From Nucisporomicrobium flavum (lineage in GTDB: Bacteria; Actinomycetota; Actinomycetes; Mycobacteriales; Micromonosporaceae): DNA of 64,000 bases. The notes under the pieces are model-generated. The model had not been told where the DNA came from and searched no databases. It saw only the letters and a program-made list of their open reading frames with translations. Of this stretch, positions 1-7,860 are shown piece after piece. The position numbers and the translations under genes were made by a program. Positions within the stretch are counted from its first letter, which is position 1, and every line of letters starts with the position of its first letter. The stretch covers positions 1 to 64,000 of the forward strand of contig NZ_JADMLH010000027.1 in NCBI RefSeq assembly GCF_016464385.1, in the 5' to 3' direction.

Positions 1-2
1 CG

Positions 3-521
3 GGGACCGGCCCGATCGACCAGACGCTGATCGGCGACGGACAGAACATGTATCTGTTCTTCGCCGGGGACAACGGCAAGATCTACCGGGCCAGCATGCC
101 GATCGGGAACTTCCCGGGCAGCTTCGGGTCGTCGTACACCACGATCATGAGTGACAGCACGAACAACCTGTTCGAGGCGCCGCAGGTGTACAAGGTGCAG
201 GGTCAGAACCAGTACCTGATGATCGTCGAGGCGATCGGCGCGAACGGGCGGTACTTCCGCTCGTTCACGGCGACCAGCCTGGGTGGTACGTGGACCCCGC
301 AGGCCGCGACGGAGAGCAACCCGTTCGCGGGCAAGGCCAACAGCGGCGCCACCTGGACCAACGACATCAGCCACGGTGAGCTGATCCGGACGAGCGCGGA
401 TCAGACGATGACGATCGACCCGTGCAACCTGCAACTGCTGTACCAGGGCCGCTCGCCCAGCTCGGGCGGCGACTACGGGCTCCTGCCGTACCGGCCGGGC
501 CTGCTGACCCGCCAGCGCTGA
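3..521 (+). CDS. GH62 alpha-L-arabinofuranosidase, C-terminal part (5' truncated by window)
   Basis: The last 172 residues of a secreted-type glycoside hydrolase family 62 enzyme, which removes arabinose side chains from arabinoxylan. The frame is open from the window edge, so the signal peptide, any carbohydrate-binding module and the start are missing. Recognisable family features are GPIDQTLIGDG near the edge, NMYLFFAGDNGKIY, the NLFEAPQVYK segment and, near the end, NDISHGELIR, whose Glu is the likely general acid, followed by the NLQLLYQGR terminus. The stop is at 519-521. It fits the xylan and cellulose theme of the next 13 kb. Family assignment is firm; substrate preference is inferred from the family. 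Confidence 0.88.
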   Translation, partial: GTGPIDQTLIGDGQNMYLFFAGDNGKIYRASMPIGNFPGSFGSSYTTIMSDSTNNLFEAPQVYKVQGQNQYLMIVEAIGANGRYFRSFTATSLGGTWTPQAATESNPFAGKANSGATWTNDISHGELIRTSADQTMTIDPCNLQLLYQGRSPSSGGDYGLLPYRPGLLTRQR

Positions 522-599
522 CACTGTCCGGCCGCCTCGCCCGTCCACCGGGTGGGGCGGCCGAGGCATGTCCGTCGCGGACCACCGGGACCGTCGCCC

Positions 600-1001
600 T
601 CATCCTGAAGGAGAGCCCCGGACGGCGATGAGGACCTCGTACCGCAGGGCCGGATCGACCACGCAGTGCAATCCGAGGTCGACGATGCGGCCGTCGCGTA
701 CGTTCCATTCCCGCGCGCCGGGGTCGCGGCCCAGAAGCGGGCCGAGCGAGTCGATGGTGGGCTTCCCGAGGTTCGCCCAGTTGCGGCGAGGCCCGACCAC
801 GAACGCTAGCTGAAGGGCCACCCCACCGTCCGGCGTGCCTGCCGCTTGGTTGCCCAGACCGAGGCGAACTGGCCTCCCGGCCCGCTGCGCCTGGACGTCG
901 GGCTGTGCCGGAGCCGAACCGATCGACGCGAGGAGGGCTCGGCAGCCGGTGCCGGCCGGCGGATGCAGGCGTTCGTGAGCGCTCGGGTCGGTCGGAAGCA
1001 T
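600..1001 (-). CDS. Hypothetical protein, possibly a truncated remnant
   Basis: An open frame of up to 133 residues lies between the GH62 gene and the TetR regulator. Its C-terminal two thirds have normal actinomycete codon usage with GC-rich third positions and a protein-like sequence including NWANLGKPTIDSLGPLLG and WNVRDGRIVDLGLHCVVD. The first 45 residues look less convincing, so the start is uncertain and the 5' end may be decayed. The N-W-A-N-L-x-K-P-x-x-D-x-L pattern distantly recalls RusA-type resolvases, but this is too weak to assign function. No neighbour suggests a role. Confidence 0.42.
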   Translation of the reverse strand: MLPTDPSAHERLHPPAGTGCRALLASIGSAPAQPDVQAQRAGRPVRLGLGNQAAGTPDGGVALQLAFVVGPRRNWANLGKPTIDSLGPLLGRDPGAREWNVRDGRIVDLGLHCVVDPALRYEVLIAVRGSPSG

Positions 1002-1016
1002 GCAGCCGGCCTTGTT

Positions 1017-1673
1017 CTAGCGGGCCAGGCGGTCCAGTAGTTCGCCGAGCAGCGCGTTTTCGCCGGGGGTGAGGTCGCCCGGGTCGTTCCCGACCAGCGC
1101 TCGCAGCGTCAATGCGGCGCTCGCGCGGGTCGCAGGGGCGTCCGTGGAGGGTGTGTGCAGGACTCCGGCCAGCGCGGCCTCGCGGACGCGTTCGGACAGC
1201 CCGAAGTCCGGCTCCGGCTGGGTGATCAGGGTGAGCGTGATGCCGACGTTGGCGGCGAACACCTGTTCGGCGGCATCGGCCGCCGGGACCTTGAGCAGGC
1301 CCTGGGTGGCGGCGGCGGTGAATCGCTCGCGCAGCGCGGCGTGCGCGGGGGCGGTGACCGCGCAGGGCTTTCCCGGCTCGGCACGGCCGTAGAGCAACCC
1401 GTAGAACGAGGGGTGCTCCAGCCCGAACAGCACATGCCTGTCCCAGCCCTGGCGCAGGTCGTCCAGCGGGTCGCCGGAATTCTCGACCGCCGTGTACTGG
1501 GTGAAGCCGTGGTTGGCCACGGCGTCGATCAGGCCCTGTTTGCTGCCGAAGTGGTGATACAGCGTCGGGGCCTGCACCCCGGCGCGTTCGCACGCCGCTC
1601 TCGTGGACAGCGTGCCGCCGCTCTCCAGCAACTCGGCTGCGGCGAGGAGGAGTCGGTCCTTGGCGTTCTGCAT
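1017..1673 (-). CDS. TetR/AcrR-family transcriptional regulator
   Basis: A 218-residue repressor with an N-terminal helix-turn-helix (about residues 4-50; RAACERAGVQAPTLYHHF is the recognition region) followed by a helical ligand-binding domain. The start at 1673 (MQNAKDRLL) is preferred over the longer frame to 1751, because the DNA upstream of it is a palindromic operator rather than coding sequence. It is divergent from the short-chain dehydrogenase gene at 1732, and the 58-bp intergenic region contains several GCTACATT/ATGTAGC elements. It probably represses both itself and that gene. The inducer is unknown. Confidence 0.9.
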   Translation of the reverse strand: MQNAKDRLLLAAAELLESGGTLSTRAACERAGVQAPTLYHHFGSKQGLIDAVANHGFTQYTAVENSGDPLDDLRQGWDRHVLFGLEHPSFYGLLYGRAEPGKPCAVTAPAHAALRERFTAAATQGLLKVPAADAAEQVFAANVGITLTLITQPEPDFGLSERVREAALAGVLHTPSTDAPATRASAALTLRALVGNDPGDLTPGENALLGELLDRLAR

Positions 1674-1690
1674 GCTTGCTACATTAGCGC

Positions 1691-1704
1691 ATGTAGCGCT
1701 ACAT
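1691..1704. promoter_or_regulatory. Putative TetR operator in the divergent promoter
   Basis: ATGTAGCGCTACAT is a perfect 14-bp palindrome. Flanking partial copies (GCTACATT just upstream, TATAGCG just downstream) extend the dyad-rich stretch to about 1679-1721. It lies between the divergent TetR and SDR genes, where an autoregulating TetR repressor would bind. That the neighbouring TetR protein binds here is inference from position. Confidence 0.6.
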
Positions 1705-1731
1705 TCGCTTCTATAGCGAGAGGAGAAGTCC

Positions 1732-2561
1732 ATGAGGACTTGGTTCATCACCGGTGGGACGCCCGGAGGATTCGGTTTGACCTATGCCGAGGCTGCACTC
1801 GCGCAGGGCGATCAGGTGGTGGTGACAGCGCGTCGGCCCTCCGAGCTGCAGACGTGGGCTGAACCGCATGGTGAGCGTGTCCTGGTTCTTGAGCTCGATG
1901 TCACCGATGCCGACCAGGTGCGTGCGGCGGTCACGACGGCGGAAGAACGGTTCGGCGGATCGACGTGCTCGTCAACAGCGCGGGCCGTGGCTGGTACGGC
2001 TCGATCGAGGGTGCCCCCGGCGAGACGATCCGCCGCACCTTCGACCTCAACCTGTTCGCAGTGGTCGAGGTCATCCGCGCGGTCCTTCCGGGTATGCGGG
2101 CCCGCGGCAGCGGCTGGATCGTGAACATGTCATCGGTGGCCGGCCTCGTCGGCGCACAGGGGTTCGGCTACTACGCTGCGGCCAAGTTCGCGATCGAAGG
2201 ACTGTCGGCGACACTGCGCCAGGAGGTCGAGCCGTTCGGCGTGCGCGTGCTCGTCGTCGAGCCGGGAGCGTTCCGCACCAGTGCCTTCTCGTACTTCCGG
2301 AACGAGCCCGTCAACGAGTCCGTCGACGCCTACGTGCCGATGGTCGAGGCCGTCAAGGCGGCATTCGTGGACGCTGACGGCAAGCAGGAAGGTGACCCTG
2401 TTCGTGGCGTGCAGGCCGTGATCAGCGCGATGAACGCACCCGTTGCACCGCACCGGATCGTGCTCGGCAACTCCGGCTACGACGCCGTCGTCGCGATGCA
2501 CGAGAACGCCCTCGCGGAGCTGCGCGCGAACGAGAAGCTCTCGCGCTCAGCGGACTTCTGA
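1732..2561 (+). pseudogene. Short-chain dehydrogenase/reductase, frameshifted
   Basis: Two overlapping frames together make one SDR of about 275 residues. The first (from ATG 1732, preceded by AGAGGAGAAG) carries the Rossmann segment FITGGTPGGFG and continues to EERFGG. The second carries on from DVLVNSAGRGW through the NMSS serine, the YYAAAK catalytic Tyr/Lys and the C-terminus, ending at 2561. The switch is near 1964-1968, where TTCGGCGGATCGAC lacks one base relative to the expected F-G-R-I-D coding. Either this is a real inactivating deletion or a sequencing error; the rest of the downstream frame is intact. It is divergent from the TetR gene and followed by an NTF2-like gene, a common arrangement for a TetR-controlled oxidoreductase operon. 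Confidence 0.8.
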
Positions 2562-2652
2562 GCCTGTCATCAGCGGCTGCACCGGTAACGCGCGCTGAGT
2601 CGCCTTGCCGCGACCCTGACGCGCCCCCACCCGACAAGAACGGAGAACAGAG

Positions 2653-2976
2653 ATGGACAATCTTCCTCTTCCCAAGGCAATCGAGAACTTCATCGCGGCC
2701 ACCAACGCGCACGACGCGAACGCGCTGACCGCGCTCTTCGCCGACGGGGCCACCGTGCGTGATGACGGAAAGACCTACGCCGGCGAGGCCGAGATCCGCG
2801 AATGGATCCAGGGGCACCTGATCAACCCCCAGATCGTGATCACGCCGACCTCGTTCGCGGACGACCGGCTGGTGGCCTCCGGAGACGGTGACTTCCCCGG
2901 CGGGCCCCTGTCCTTCGCGTTCGTCTTCGGCATCAGAGACGACCAGGTCACCGACCTCGCGATCGACCCCGTCTGA
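2653..2976 (+). CDS. SnoaL/NTF2-like small protein
   Basis: A 107-residue single-domain protein of the nuclear transport factor 2 fold. The helical start IENFIAATNAHDANALTALF, the early strand motif GATVRDDGKTYAG and the terminal beta strands LSFAFVFGIRDDQVTDL are typical of SnoaL-like polyketide cyclase/isomerase relatives. The start at 2653 follows GAACGGAGAACAGAG. It lies 91 bp downstream of the broken SDR gene on the same strand and is probably cotranscribed from the TetR-controlled promoter. Small proteins of this fold are isomerases, dehydratases or ligand binders; the substrate cannot be told. Confidence 0.8.
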   Translation: MDNLPLPKAIENFIAATNAHDANALTALFADGATVRDDGKTYAGEAEIREWIQGHLINPQIVITPTSFADDRLVASGDGDFPGGPLSFAFVFGIRDDQVTDLAIDPV

Positions 2977-3061
2977 CCCATCACCGGCAGGGACGGCCTG
3001 AGTGGTCGTGGGGTTCGGGCGTGAGTCCCCAGGGCAGGTGCCCTGAAGTCCGCTGACCGAG

Positions 3062-3094
3062 GAAGCGGGGGTGCCCGGTGGGTGCTCCCGCTTC
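3062..3094. terminator. Hairpin between convergent genes
   Basis: GAAGCGGG (3062-3069) pairs with CCCGCTTC (3087-3094), with partial extension of the stem across GGTGCCC/GGTGCTC. It sits between the convergent NTF2-like and SDR genes, overlaps the last bases of the SDR gene, and is followed by ACCTTT. It may serve both directions. Confidence 0.45.
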
Positions 3095-3902
3095 ACCTTT
3101 GGAGGCGGCTGGGGTCGAGGATGCGGGCCATCATCGACGCAGCTTGACGGCGGCTCAGGATGCGGGTCATGGCCACGCCGAACTGATTGGAGCGTCCGTC
3201 GATGACGGATGGGCCCGGGTTGCGGCTCTCGAGGTGGCGCAGCGCCGTGGCGACGACGTCCTCGGGCCGGCGCAGCTTGCCGGCGGTCAGGACCGCCGCC
3301 TCCGGGCCCATCCCGCTTGCGAAAGCGGTGTCCGTAGCGCCCGGGGACACCGCGAAAACCCTGATACCGCTGCCGCGCAGCTCCGTCCACAGTGACTCGG
3401 TGAAGCTGAGCATGAAGGCTTTCGTGGCGCTGTAGACAGCCATCCGGGGAGACGGGAAGTACGCGGAGACGCCGGTGACGTTGATGATGAAGCCGCCCCC
3501 GGCGCTCGTGATCTCCGGCAGGAATGCCGCCGTCAGCTCGACCGGGGCCGCGGCGTCGACGGCGATCTCGATGGCGAGGTGGCCGGGGTCGGCGTCGAGG
3601 ACCGGCGCGAACGAGCCGACCGCGGCGTTGTTGATCAGGCTCGTGACCCGCAAGCCCAGGTCGGCGACCGCGCGGTGGAGGCCGGTTGCGGCGGCCGGCC
3701 GGGCGAGGTCTGCGGGGATCGATTCGACCCGGACGTCATGGGTACGGCGTAGCTCGTCCGCCATCGAGGCCAGCCGCTCGGCGCGACGGGCGACCAGCAC
3801 GAGGTTCGAGCCGCGTGCGGCCAGGGCCCGGGCGAAGGCGGCACCGATGCCGGAGGTGGCGCCGGTCAGCAGAACGGTCTGTGCGCGGTAGTCGACGGTC
3901 AT
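3093..3902 (-). CDS. Short-chain dehydrogenase/reductase
   Basis: A 269-residue classical SDR. The cofactor motif TGATSGIG is near residue 12, the NNAAVG strand follows, the serine lies in IINVTGVSAY, and YSATK provides the catalytic Tyr and Lys; PGATDT follows as usual. The ATG at 3902 is chosen over a TTG at 3938 because the family starts just before the first beta strand. It shares a short intergenic gap with the LysR gene immediately upstream on the same strand, so the two probably form an operon. The C-terminal part, with RRPEDVVATALRHL, resembles DltE/YqjQ-like SDRs. The substrate is unknown. Confidence 0.86.
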   Translation of the reverse strand: MTVDYRAQTVLLTGATSGIGAAFARALAARGSNLVLVARRAERLASMADELRRTHDVRVESIPADLARPAAATGLHRAVADLGLRVTSLINNAAVGSFAPVLDADPGHLAIEIAVDAAAPVELTAAFLPEITSAGGGFIINVTGVSAYFPSPRMAVYSATKAFMLSFTESLWTELRGSGIRVFAVSPGATDTAFASGMGPEAAVLTAGKLRRPEDVVATALRHLESRNPGPSVIDGRSNQFGVAMTRILSRRQAASMMARILDPSRLQR

Positions 3903-3956
3903 GGGACCAGCCAACGGTCTGCTCGCGGCGCCGTCCAAGACCTGTTTCGCAACCCG

Positions 3957-4856
3957 TCATGTCAGACGTGCATGACGGTCCCCGAGAAGGTTCGTCGCCG
4001 AGGTGACGAACTCCGCGACCAGCGGGTTCGGGTCCGCGGCGCGGGTGGCGACGACGACGTGGCAGGGCTCGATGTCGTCCACGGGGACGGCGGTCAGACC
4101 GGGCCGGAGGCTGAAGCGCCGGTCGCCGGCAGGGACCAGGGCGACGGCTCCGTCCGCGACGGCCTCGAGCTTGTCCTCATAGGCCTCGGCGAGGGCCGGG
4201 CCGAGCGGGGCGGGATTGCCGTCCGGTCGGGGCTCCAGCCGCCAGAAATCGGTCCAGGCGGCGTCCATGCCGGTGCACCCGACGAGCGATTCCGCGGCGA
4301 TGTCCGCGGCGGTGACCGACTCCTTGCCGGCGAGGCGGTGGGTGGCGGGCACCAGCAGGACCCGGGACTCGGCGCGCAGGACGGTCACGTCGAGGTCGTC
4401 GGCAGGGATGGGGAGCGGCGTACGGATCACCAGGGCGTCGACGCGCCGGTCGAGCAGCGCGCCGGCGTCCGGGGAGCCGAGATGGCTGGTGCGCACGTGG
4501 GCGTCGGGATGCCGGTGGCGCAGGTCGCGGACGGCGGGGGTGATGACGAGATCGTCCGCGTATCCGACGGTGATCGCGCGTGCCGGTGCCGCGGCCCGTG
4601 CGGTGCTCACCGCCTGGCGGGCGGCGTGCAGCAGGCGCTGGGCCTGTGGAAGGAACGCCGCGCCGGCGGCGGTGAGCCGGCTGCCCTGGCTGGTGCGCTC
4701 CAGCAGGCGGACGCCGAGGGTGTCCTCCAGCCGCTGGATCTGCCGGCTCAGCGACGGCTGGGCGACCCGCAGCTCCTCGGCCGCACGCGCGAAGCTCAGC
4801 CGCTCGGCGACCACCGTGAAGTACCGGACCAGCCGCAGGTCCAGGTCGGGAGGCAT
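3957..4856 (-). CDS. LysR-family transcriptional regulator
   Basis: A 299-residue LysR regulator: an N-terminal winged helix-turn-helix (about residues 5-65, with RAAEELRVAQPSLSRQI) and a C-terminal periplasmic-binding-like co-inducer domain. Start and length match the family. It lies directly upstream of the SDR gene at 3093-3902 on the same strand, unlike the usual divergent layout, so the two may be coexpressed. Inducer and targets are not evident. Confidence 0.93.
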   Translation of the reverse strand: MPPDLDLRLVRYFTVVAERLSFARAAEELRVAQPSLSRQIQRLEDTLGVRLLERTSQGSRLTAAGAAFLPQAQRLLHAARQAVSTARAAAPARAITVGYADDLVITPAVRDLRHRHPDAHVRTSHLGSPDAGALLDRRVDALVIRTPLPIPADDLDVTVLRAESRVLLVPATHRLAGKESVTAADIAAESLVGCTGMDAAWTDFWRLEPRPDGNPAPLGPALAEAYEDKLEAVADGAVALVPAGDRRFSLRPGLTAVPVDDIEPCHVVVATRAADPNPLVAEFVTSATNLLGDRHARLT

Positions 4857-4875
4857 GCGGCCAGCCTAACGGCTG

Positions 4876-5592
4876 TCAAGGGCGTACGGCCTGGGCGTGG
4901 AAGACCTGGTTGCCGTACGGGATGTCCTTCGGCGTGTACGCGATGCGGCCCGGGCACAGCCCGCGCTCGGCGAGGTCCCTGGCGATCAGCGGCACCGCCT
5001 CGATCGTCGCCGGGGGCCAGTCGTGCATGAGGATGATGCCGCCCGGCTGCAGGGTGCGCGCCGCCGCGGCGATCTCCTCGGCGGTCGCCCCGGCCCAGTC
5101 GCGCGAGTCCACCGTCCACAGGACCTCGAGCAGGCCGATGCGGTCCTCGTCGGCGCGGACCTGGTCGTCGGTCTCGCCGAACGGCGGGCGGAACAGGGTG
5201 GGTTCGCGGCCGGTGACGTCGCGAAGGGCCCACTGGGTGCTGGCGATCTCCTGGAAGGCGGCCGGTTCGCCGATCTGGGTCAGGTGGGGGTGGCTGTAGG
5301 TGTGGTTGCCCACCCACATCCCGGCGCGCAGTTCGGCGCGGACCAGGTCGGGCTGCTCGAGGGTGTGGTTGCCCTGGTTGAAGAACGTAGCGCGCAGGTG
5401 GTTGGCGCGCAGCGCGGCGAGCAGCTCGCCGGTGGTGGCGCTCGGGCCGTCGTCGTAGGTGAGGCCGACGTACCCGTTGTGGCACGGCCGGTTGTGGGCG
5501 GCGGCCTCGGAGGTTCCGGTGAAGCCGAAGACGGCGAGGGTGGAGGCGGCGAGCAGTGCGGTGACCCGGCCACGGAGACGGCGTTCGGGCAT
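4876..5592 (-). CDS. Secreted carbohydrate esterase family 4 polysaccharide deacetylase
   Basis: A 238-residue exported protein: signal peptide about residues 1-31, then a NodB-homology domain. Visible catalytic motifs are TYDDGP (45-50, base and metal Asp), HTYSH (97-101, metal His pair), RPPFG (135-139), DSRDWAG and the closing IILMHD (186-191). CE4 enzymes remove N- or O-acetyl groups from peptidoglycan, chitin or acetylxylan. A GAAAGTTTC palindrome of the type found in Streptomyces xylanase promoters lies about 35 bp upstream of the start, which favours an acetylxylan esterase role. That assignment is inference; the CE4 fold is not in doubt. Confidence 0.9.
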   Translation of the reverse strand: MPERRLRGRVTALLAASTLAVFGFTGTSEAAAHNRPCHNGYVGLTYDDGPSATTGELLAALRANHLRATFFNQGNHTLEQPDLVRAELRAGMWVGNHTYSHPHLTQIGEPAAFQEIASTQWALRDVTGREPTLFRPPFGETDDQVRADEDRIGLLEVLWTVDSRDWAGATAEEIAAAARTLQPGGIILMHDWPPATIEAVPLIARDLAERGLCPGRIAYTPKDIPYGNQVFHAQAVRP

Positions 5593-5625
5593 GACTTCTC
5601 CTCAGGGGATGGGGCGGCAACCGCC

Positions 5626-5634
5626 GAAAGTTTC
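5626..5634. promoter_or_regulatory. GAAAGTTTC operator-like palindrome upstream of the CE4 gene
   Basis: GAAAGTTTC is a nine-base dyad in the 113-bp gap between the transglycosylase-like gene and the CE4 gene. A shortened copy, CCGAAAGTTCCGG, lies at 5690-5702. The same dyad occurs as CCGAAACTTTCGG in front of the xylose-type importer at 6666. In Streptomyces a CGAAACTTTCG box is known from xylanase promoters. Regulation by the nearby ROK protein is a guess. Confidence 0.5.
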
Positions 5635-5705
5635 AGGGCGGCTGCTCTTCCCGTACGCTAAGGAGCGCAGCGAAAGCCGTCAATAGGTGCCGAAAGTTCC
5701 GGGCG

Positions 5706-6371
5706 TCAGTACGAGTTGTTGCTCTGGAAGTGCGACCAGGCCCCGCACGGGGTGTGGTACCGGCCCTTGATGTAGCCGAGGCCCCACTTGATCTGGGTGG
5801 CCGGGTTCGTCCGCCAGTCCGAGCCGACCGAGCCCATCTTGCGGCCGGGCAGGGCCTGGGGAATCCCGTACGCACCGCTGGGGTTGGCGGCGCGCTCGTT
5901 CCAGCCGCTCTCGTGGTTCCACAGCTTGTTGAGGCAGGGGAACTCGGCGAGCCCGAAGCCGGCCTCCAGGGTCAGCGCGCAGCCGATCGCGCGGTTGCCG
6001 CTGTATTCCTTGCAGGACGTCGGGATCTCGCCGGCGAAGGCCACCGTCCCCTTCTCCTCGGCCGCCTTGCGCGCGATCACTTTCTTCTCCTGCTTGCGCG
6101 CCTTCGTCGCCGCGGAGCGGGCCTGGTCCGCGGCTTCGTCGGCCGCGTCGCTGGTGGCCGCGTGCCGCCAGGCGCGCGCGGCGATCTGCTGGGTGCGGCG
6201 GACCTGGAGGAACTGCAGCTCCTCGGCCTCGGCCTGGACGGCGACCCGGGTGCGCTCGTCCTGCTGCCGGTCGTCGCGCATCTGTCCTAGATGGACGCCG
6301 CCGATGACGCCTGCGACCAGCAGGCCGACGGAGGTGGCGCGAACACCGACCCGGCTCCAGAGCCCATCCAC
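5706..6371 (-). CDS. Membrane-anchored lytic transglycosylase-like protein
   Basis: A 221-residue protein with an N-terminal signal anchor (about residues 13-30), a charged Ala/Lys/Glu-rich helical stretch (about 35-110, probably coiled coil) and a C-terminal lysozyme-like domain. WNHESGWNERAANPSGAYGI carries the catalytic Glu (residue 154), and the GLGYIKGRYHTPCGAWSHF terminus is typical of actinobacterial SLT-like and resuscitation-associated proteins. It is expected to cleave peptidoglycan glycan strands outside the membrane. It is the first gene on its strand, divergent from the sugar importer, with a long 5' region that could hold a regulatory RNA. Confidence 0.87.
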   Translation of the reverse strand: MDGLWSRVGVRATSVGLLVAGVIGGVHLGQMRDDRQQDERTRVAVQAEAEELQFLQVRRTQQIAARAWRHAATSDAADEAADQARSAATKARKQEKKVIARKAAEEKGTVAFAGEIPTSCKEYSGNRAIGCALTLEAGFGLAEFPCLNKLWNHESGWNERAANPSGAYGIPQALPGRKMGSVGSDWRTNPATQIKWGLGYIKGRYHTPCGAWSHFQSNNSY

Positions 6372-6480
6372 GAAACATCCCTTTCGTCAGCCACGGTGGC
6401 GGCACCATACCGGGTGCCGGCGACGCAGCCAAGCCCGGTGCGATTCGCTCCGGAAAAGTGCCGGAATTTCCGGAGACGGG
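6372..6480 (-). promoter_or_regulatory. Candidate structured leader of the transglycosylase-like gene
   Basis: About 110 nt upstream of the transglycosylase start contain, on the minus strand, CTCCGGAAA/TTTCCGGAG (an inverted repeat at 6448-6475), GGCACC/GGTGCC arms, and GCTGACGAAAGGGA just before the start. Cell-wall hydrolase genes of this kind in actinomycetes often carry a cyclic-di-AMP (ydaO-type) riboswitch. I cannot verify the conserved core by eye, so this is only a candidate; the inverted repeat could instead be a protein site. Confidence 0.25.
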
Positions 6481-6576
6481 ATGCCGCCGCGATCACGCCC
6501 GTGTTGCCGAATTGTTATCCCGGTCTGCGGGTCAGTTAGGACCGAGCGCTTGTGCTGGGGCCCCTGATGGTCGACC

Positions 6577-6635
6577 GTTTCCGAAACAACAAAACTTTCT
6601 GATCTGATCGATCATCGACGCCCCGAAACTTTCGG
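6577..6635. promoter_or_regulatory. Xylan-type operator cluster before the sugar importer
   Basis: Three related elements lie within 60 bp: GTTTCCGAAAC (6577-6587), AAAACTTTC (6591-6599) and the palindrome CCGAAACTTTCGG (6623-6635), which ends 30 bp before the binding-protein start. The central CGAAACTTTCG matches the box described in Streptomyces xylanase promoters. Repression by the ROK protein encoded at the end of the operon is the simplest model, but a LacI-type regulator is also possible. Confidence 0.6.
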
Positions 6636-6665
6636 AACCGATGTCTCGATCATGGAGGGGTCACC

Positions 6666-7769
6666 ATGCGTAAGGGAGTGTTCGCCCTTGCTGCCGCCGG
6701 GCTGCTGGCCACGGGCAGCATCGCGGCCTGCGGCGACAGCGGCGGGTCCGACAGCGGCAGCACCAAAGGGAGCTCGTCGACCGGCAAGGTGGGCGTGATC
6801 CTGCCGGACACCAAGAGCTCGGCGCGGTGGGCCACCGCCGACCTGACGTACCTGAAGGCGGCGTTCGCGGCCGCCGGCGTGCAGGCGGACATCCAGAACG
6901 CTCAGGGCGACAAGACGCAGTTCCAGACCATCGCCGACGGCATGATCTCCAGCGGCGTCAAGGTGCTCATGATCGTGAACCTGGACTCCGGTACCGGCAA
7001 GGCTGTGCTGGACAAGGCCCGGGGCGCCGGTATCGCCACGATCGACTACGACCGGCTCACGCTCAACGGTGGCGCGAACTACTACGTGTCGTTCGACAAC
7101 GTGAAGGTCGGCGAGCTGCAGGGCAAGGGCCTCGTCGACTGCCTGGCCGCCAAGAAGTACGACAAGCCGGTCGTCGCCGAGCTCAACGGGTCGCCGACCG
7201 ACAACAACGCGACCCTCTTCAAGCAGGGTTACGACTCGGTCCTCAAGCCCAAGTACGACTCGGGCGAGTTCCAGAAGGGCCCGGACCAGTCCGTGCCGGA
7301 GTGGGACAACGCGCAGGCCGGCACGATCTTCGAGCAGATGCTGACCCAGAACAAGAACATCAAGGGCGTGCTCGCCGCCAACGACGGCCTCGGCAACGCG
7401 GCAATCTCGGTGCTCAAGCGGAACCGGCTCAACGGGCAGGTTCCGGTCACCGGCCAGGACGCCACCGTCCAGGGTCTGCAGAACATCCTCGCCGGCGACC
7501 AGTGCATGACGGTCTACAAGGCGATCAAGAAGGAGGCCGACGCGGCGTCCGAGCTGGCCATCGCTCTGGCCAAGAACCAGAAGCCGAGCACCGCCACCGG
7601 CGTCACCCGGGACCCGGAGTCGGGCAAGGACGTCCCCTCGGTGCTGCTGGAGCCGCAGTCGATCACCAAGGACAACATCAAGGACGTCATCGCCGACAAG
7701 TTCGTCACCAAGGAGCAGCTCTGCACCGGGGACTACGCCAAGGCCTGCACGGCCGCGGGCATCAGCTGA
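6666..7769 (+). CDS. xylF: Xylose-type ABC transporter substrate-binding lipoprotein
   Basis: A 367-residue lipoprotein: signal peptide with lipobox ending IAAC (Cys22), a short Gly/Ser linker, then a type 1 periplasmic-binding domain. KVGVILPDTKSSARW, ARGAGIATIDYDRL, VVAELNGSPTDNNA and VTGQDATVQGLQNIL match XylF/ChvE-like sugar-binding proteins. The start follows GGAGGGGTCACC. It is the first gene of a four-gene operon (binding protein, ATPase, permease, ROK regulator). Xylose or a related pentose is the likely ligand, judged from the family and the xylan-type operators upstream, not from direct evidence. Confidence 0.88.
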   Translation: MRKGVFALAAAGLLATGSIAACGDSGGSDSGSTKGSSSTGKVGVILPDTKSSARWATADLTYLKAAFAAAGVQADIQNAQGDKTQFQTIADGMISSGVKVLMIVNLDSGTGKAVLDKARGAGIATIDYDRLTLNGGANYYVSFDNVKVGELQGKGLVDCLAAKKYDKPVVAELNGSPTDNNATLFKQGYDSVLKPKYDSGEFQKGPDQSVPEWDNAQAGTIFEQMLTQNKNIKGVLAANDGLGNAAISVLKRNRLNGQVPVTGQDATVQGLQNILAGDQCMTVYKAIKKEADAASELAIALAKNQKPSTATGVTRDPESGKDVPSVLLEPQSITKDNIKDVIADKFVTKEQLCTGDYAKACTAAGIS

Positions 7770-7860
7770 CCCCCGAGCCGGTCGGCTGAACCCTCTCCAG
7801 CACCACGGCGCCGTCCACGTGCACAGTGCGTGGGCGGCGCCGCATCGACAAGGAGCATTC

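Noticed and set aside
367..1593. Minus-strand open frame of about 400 codons over the TetR gene and upstream region
   Set aside because: Out of frame with the clear TetR protein; Arg/Gly-rich shadow.
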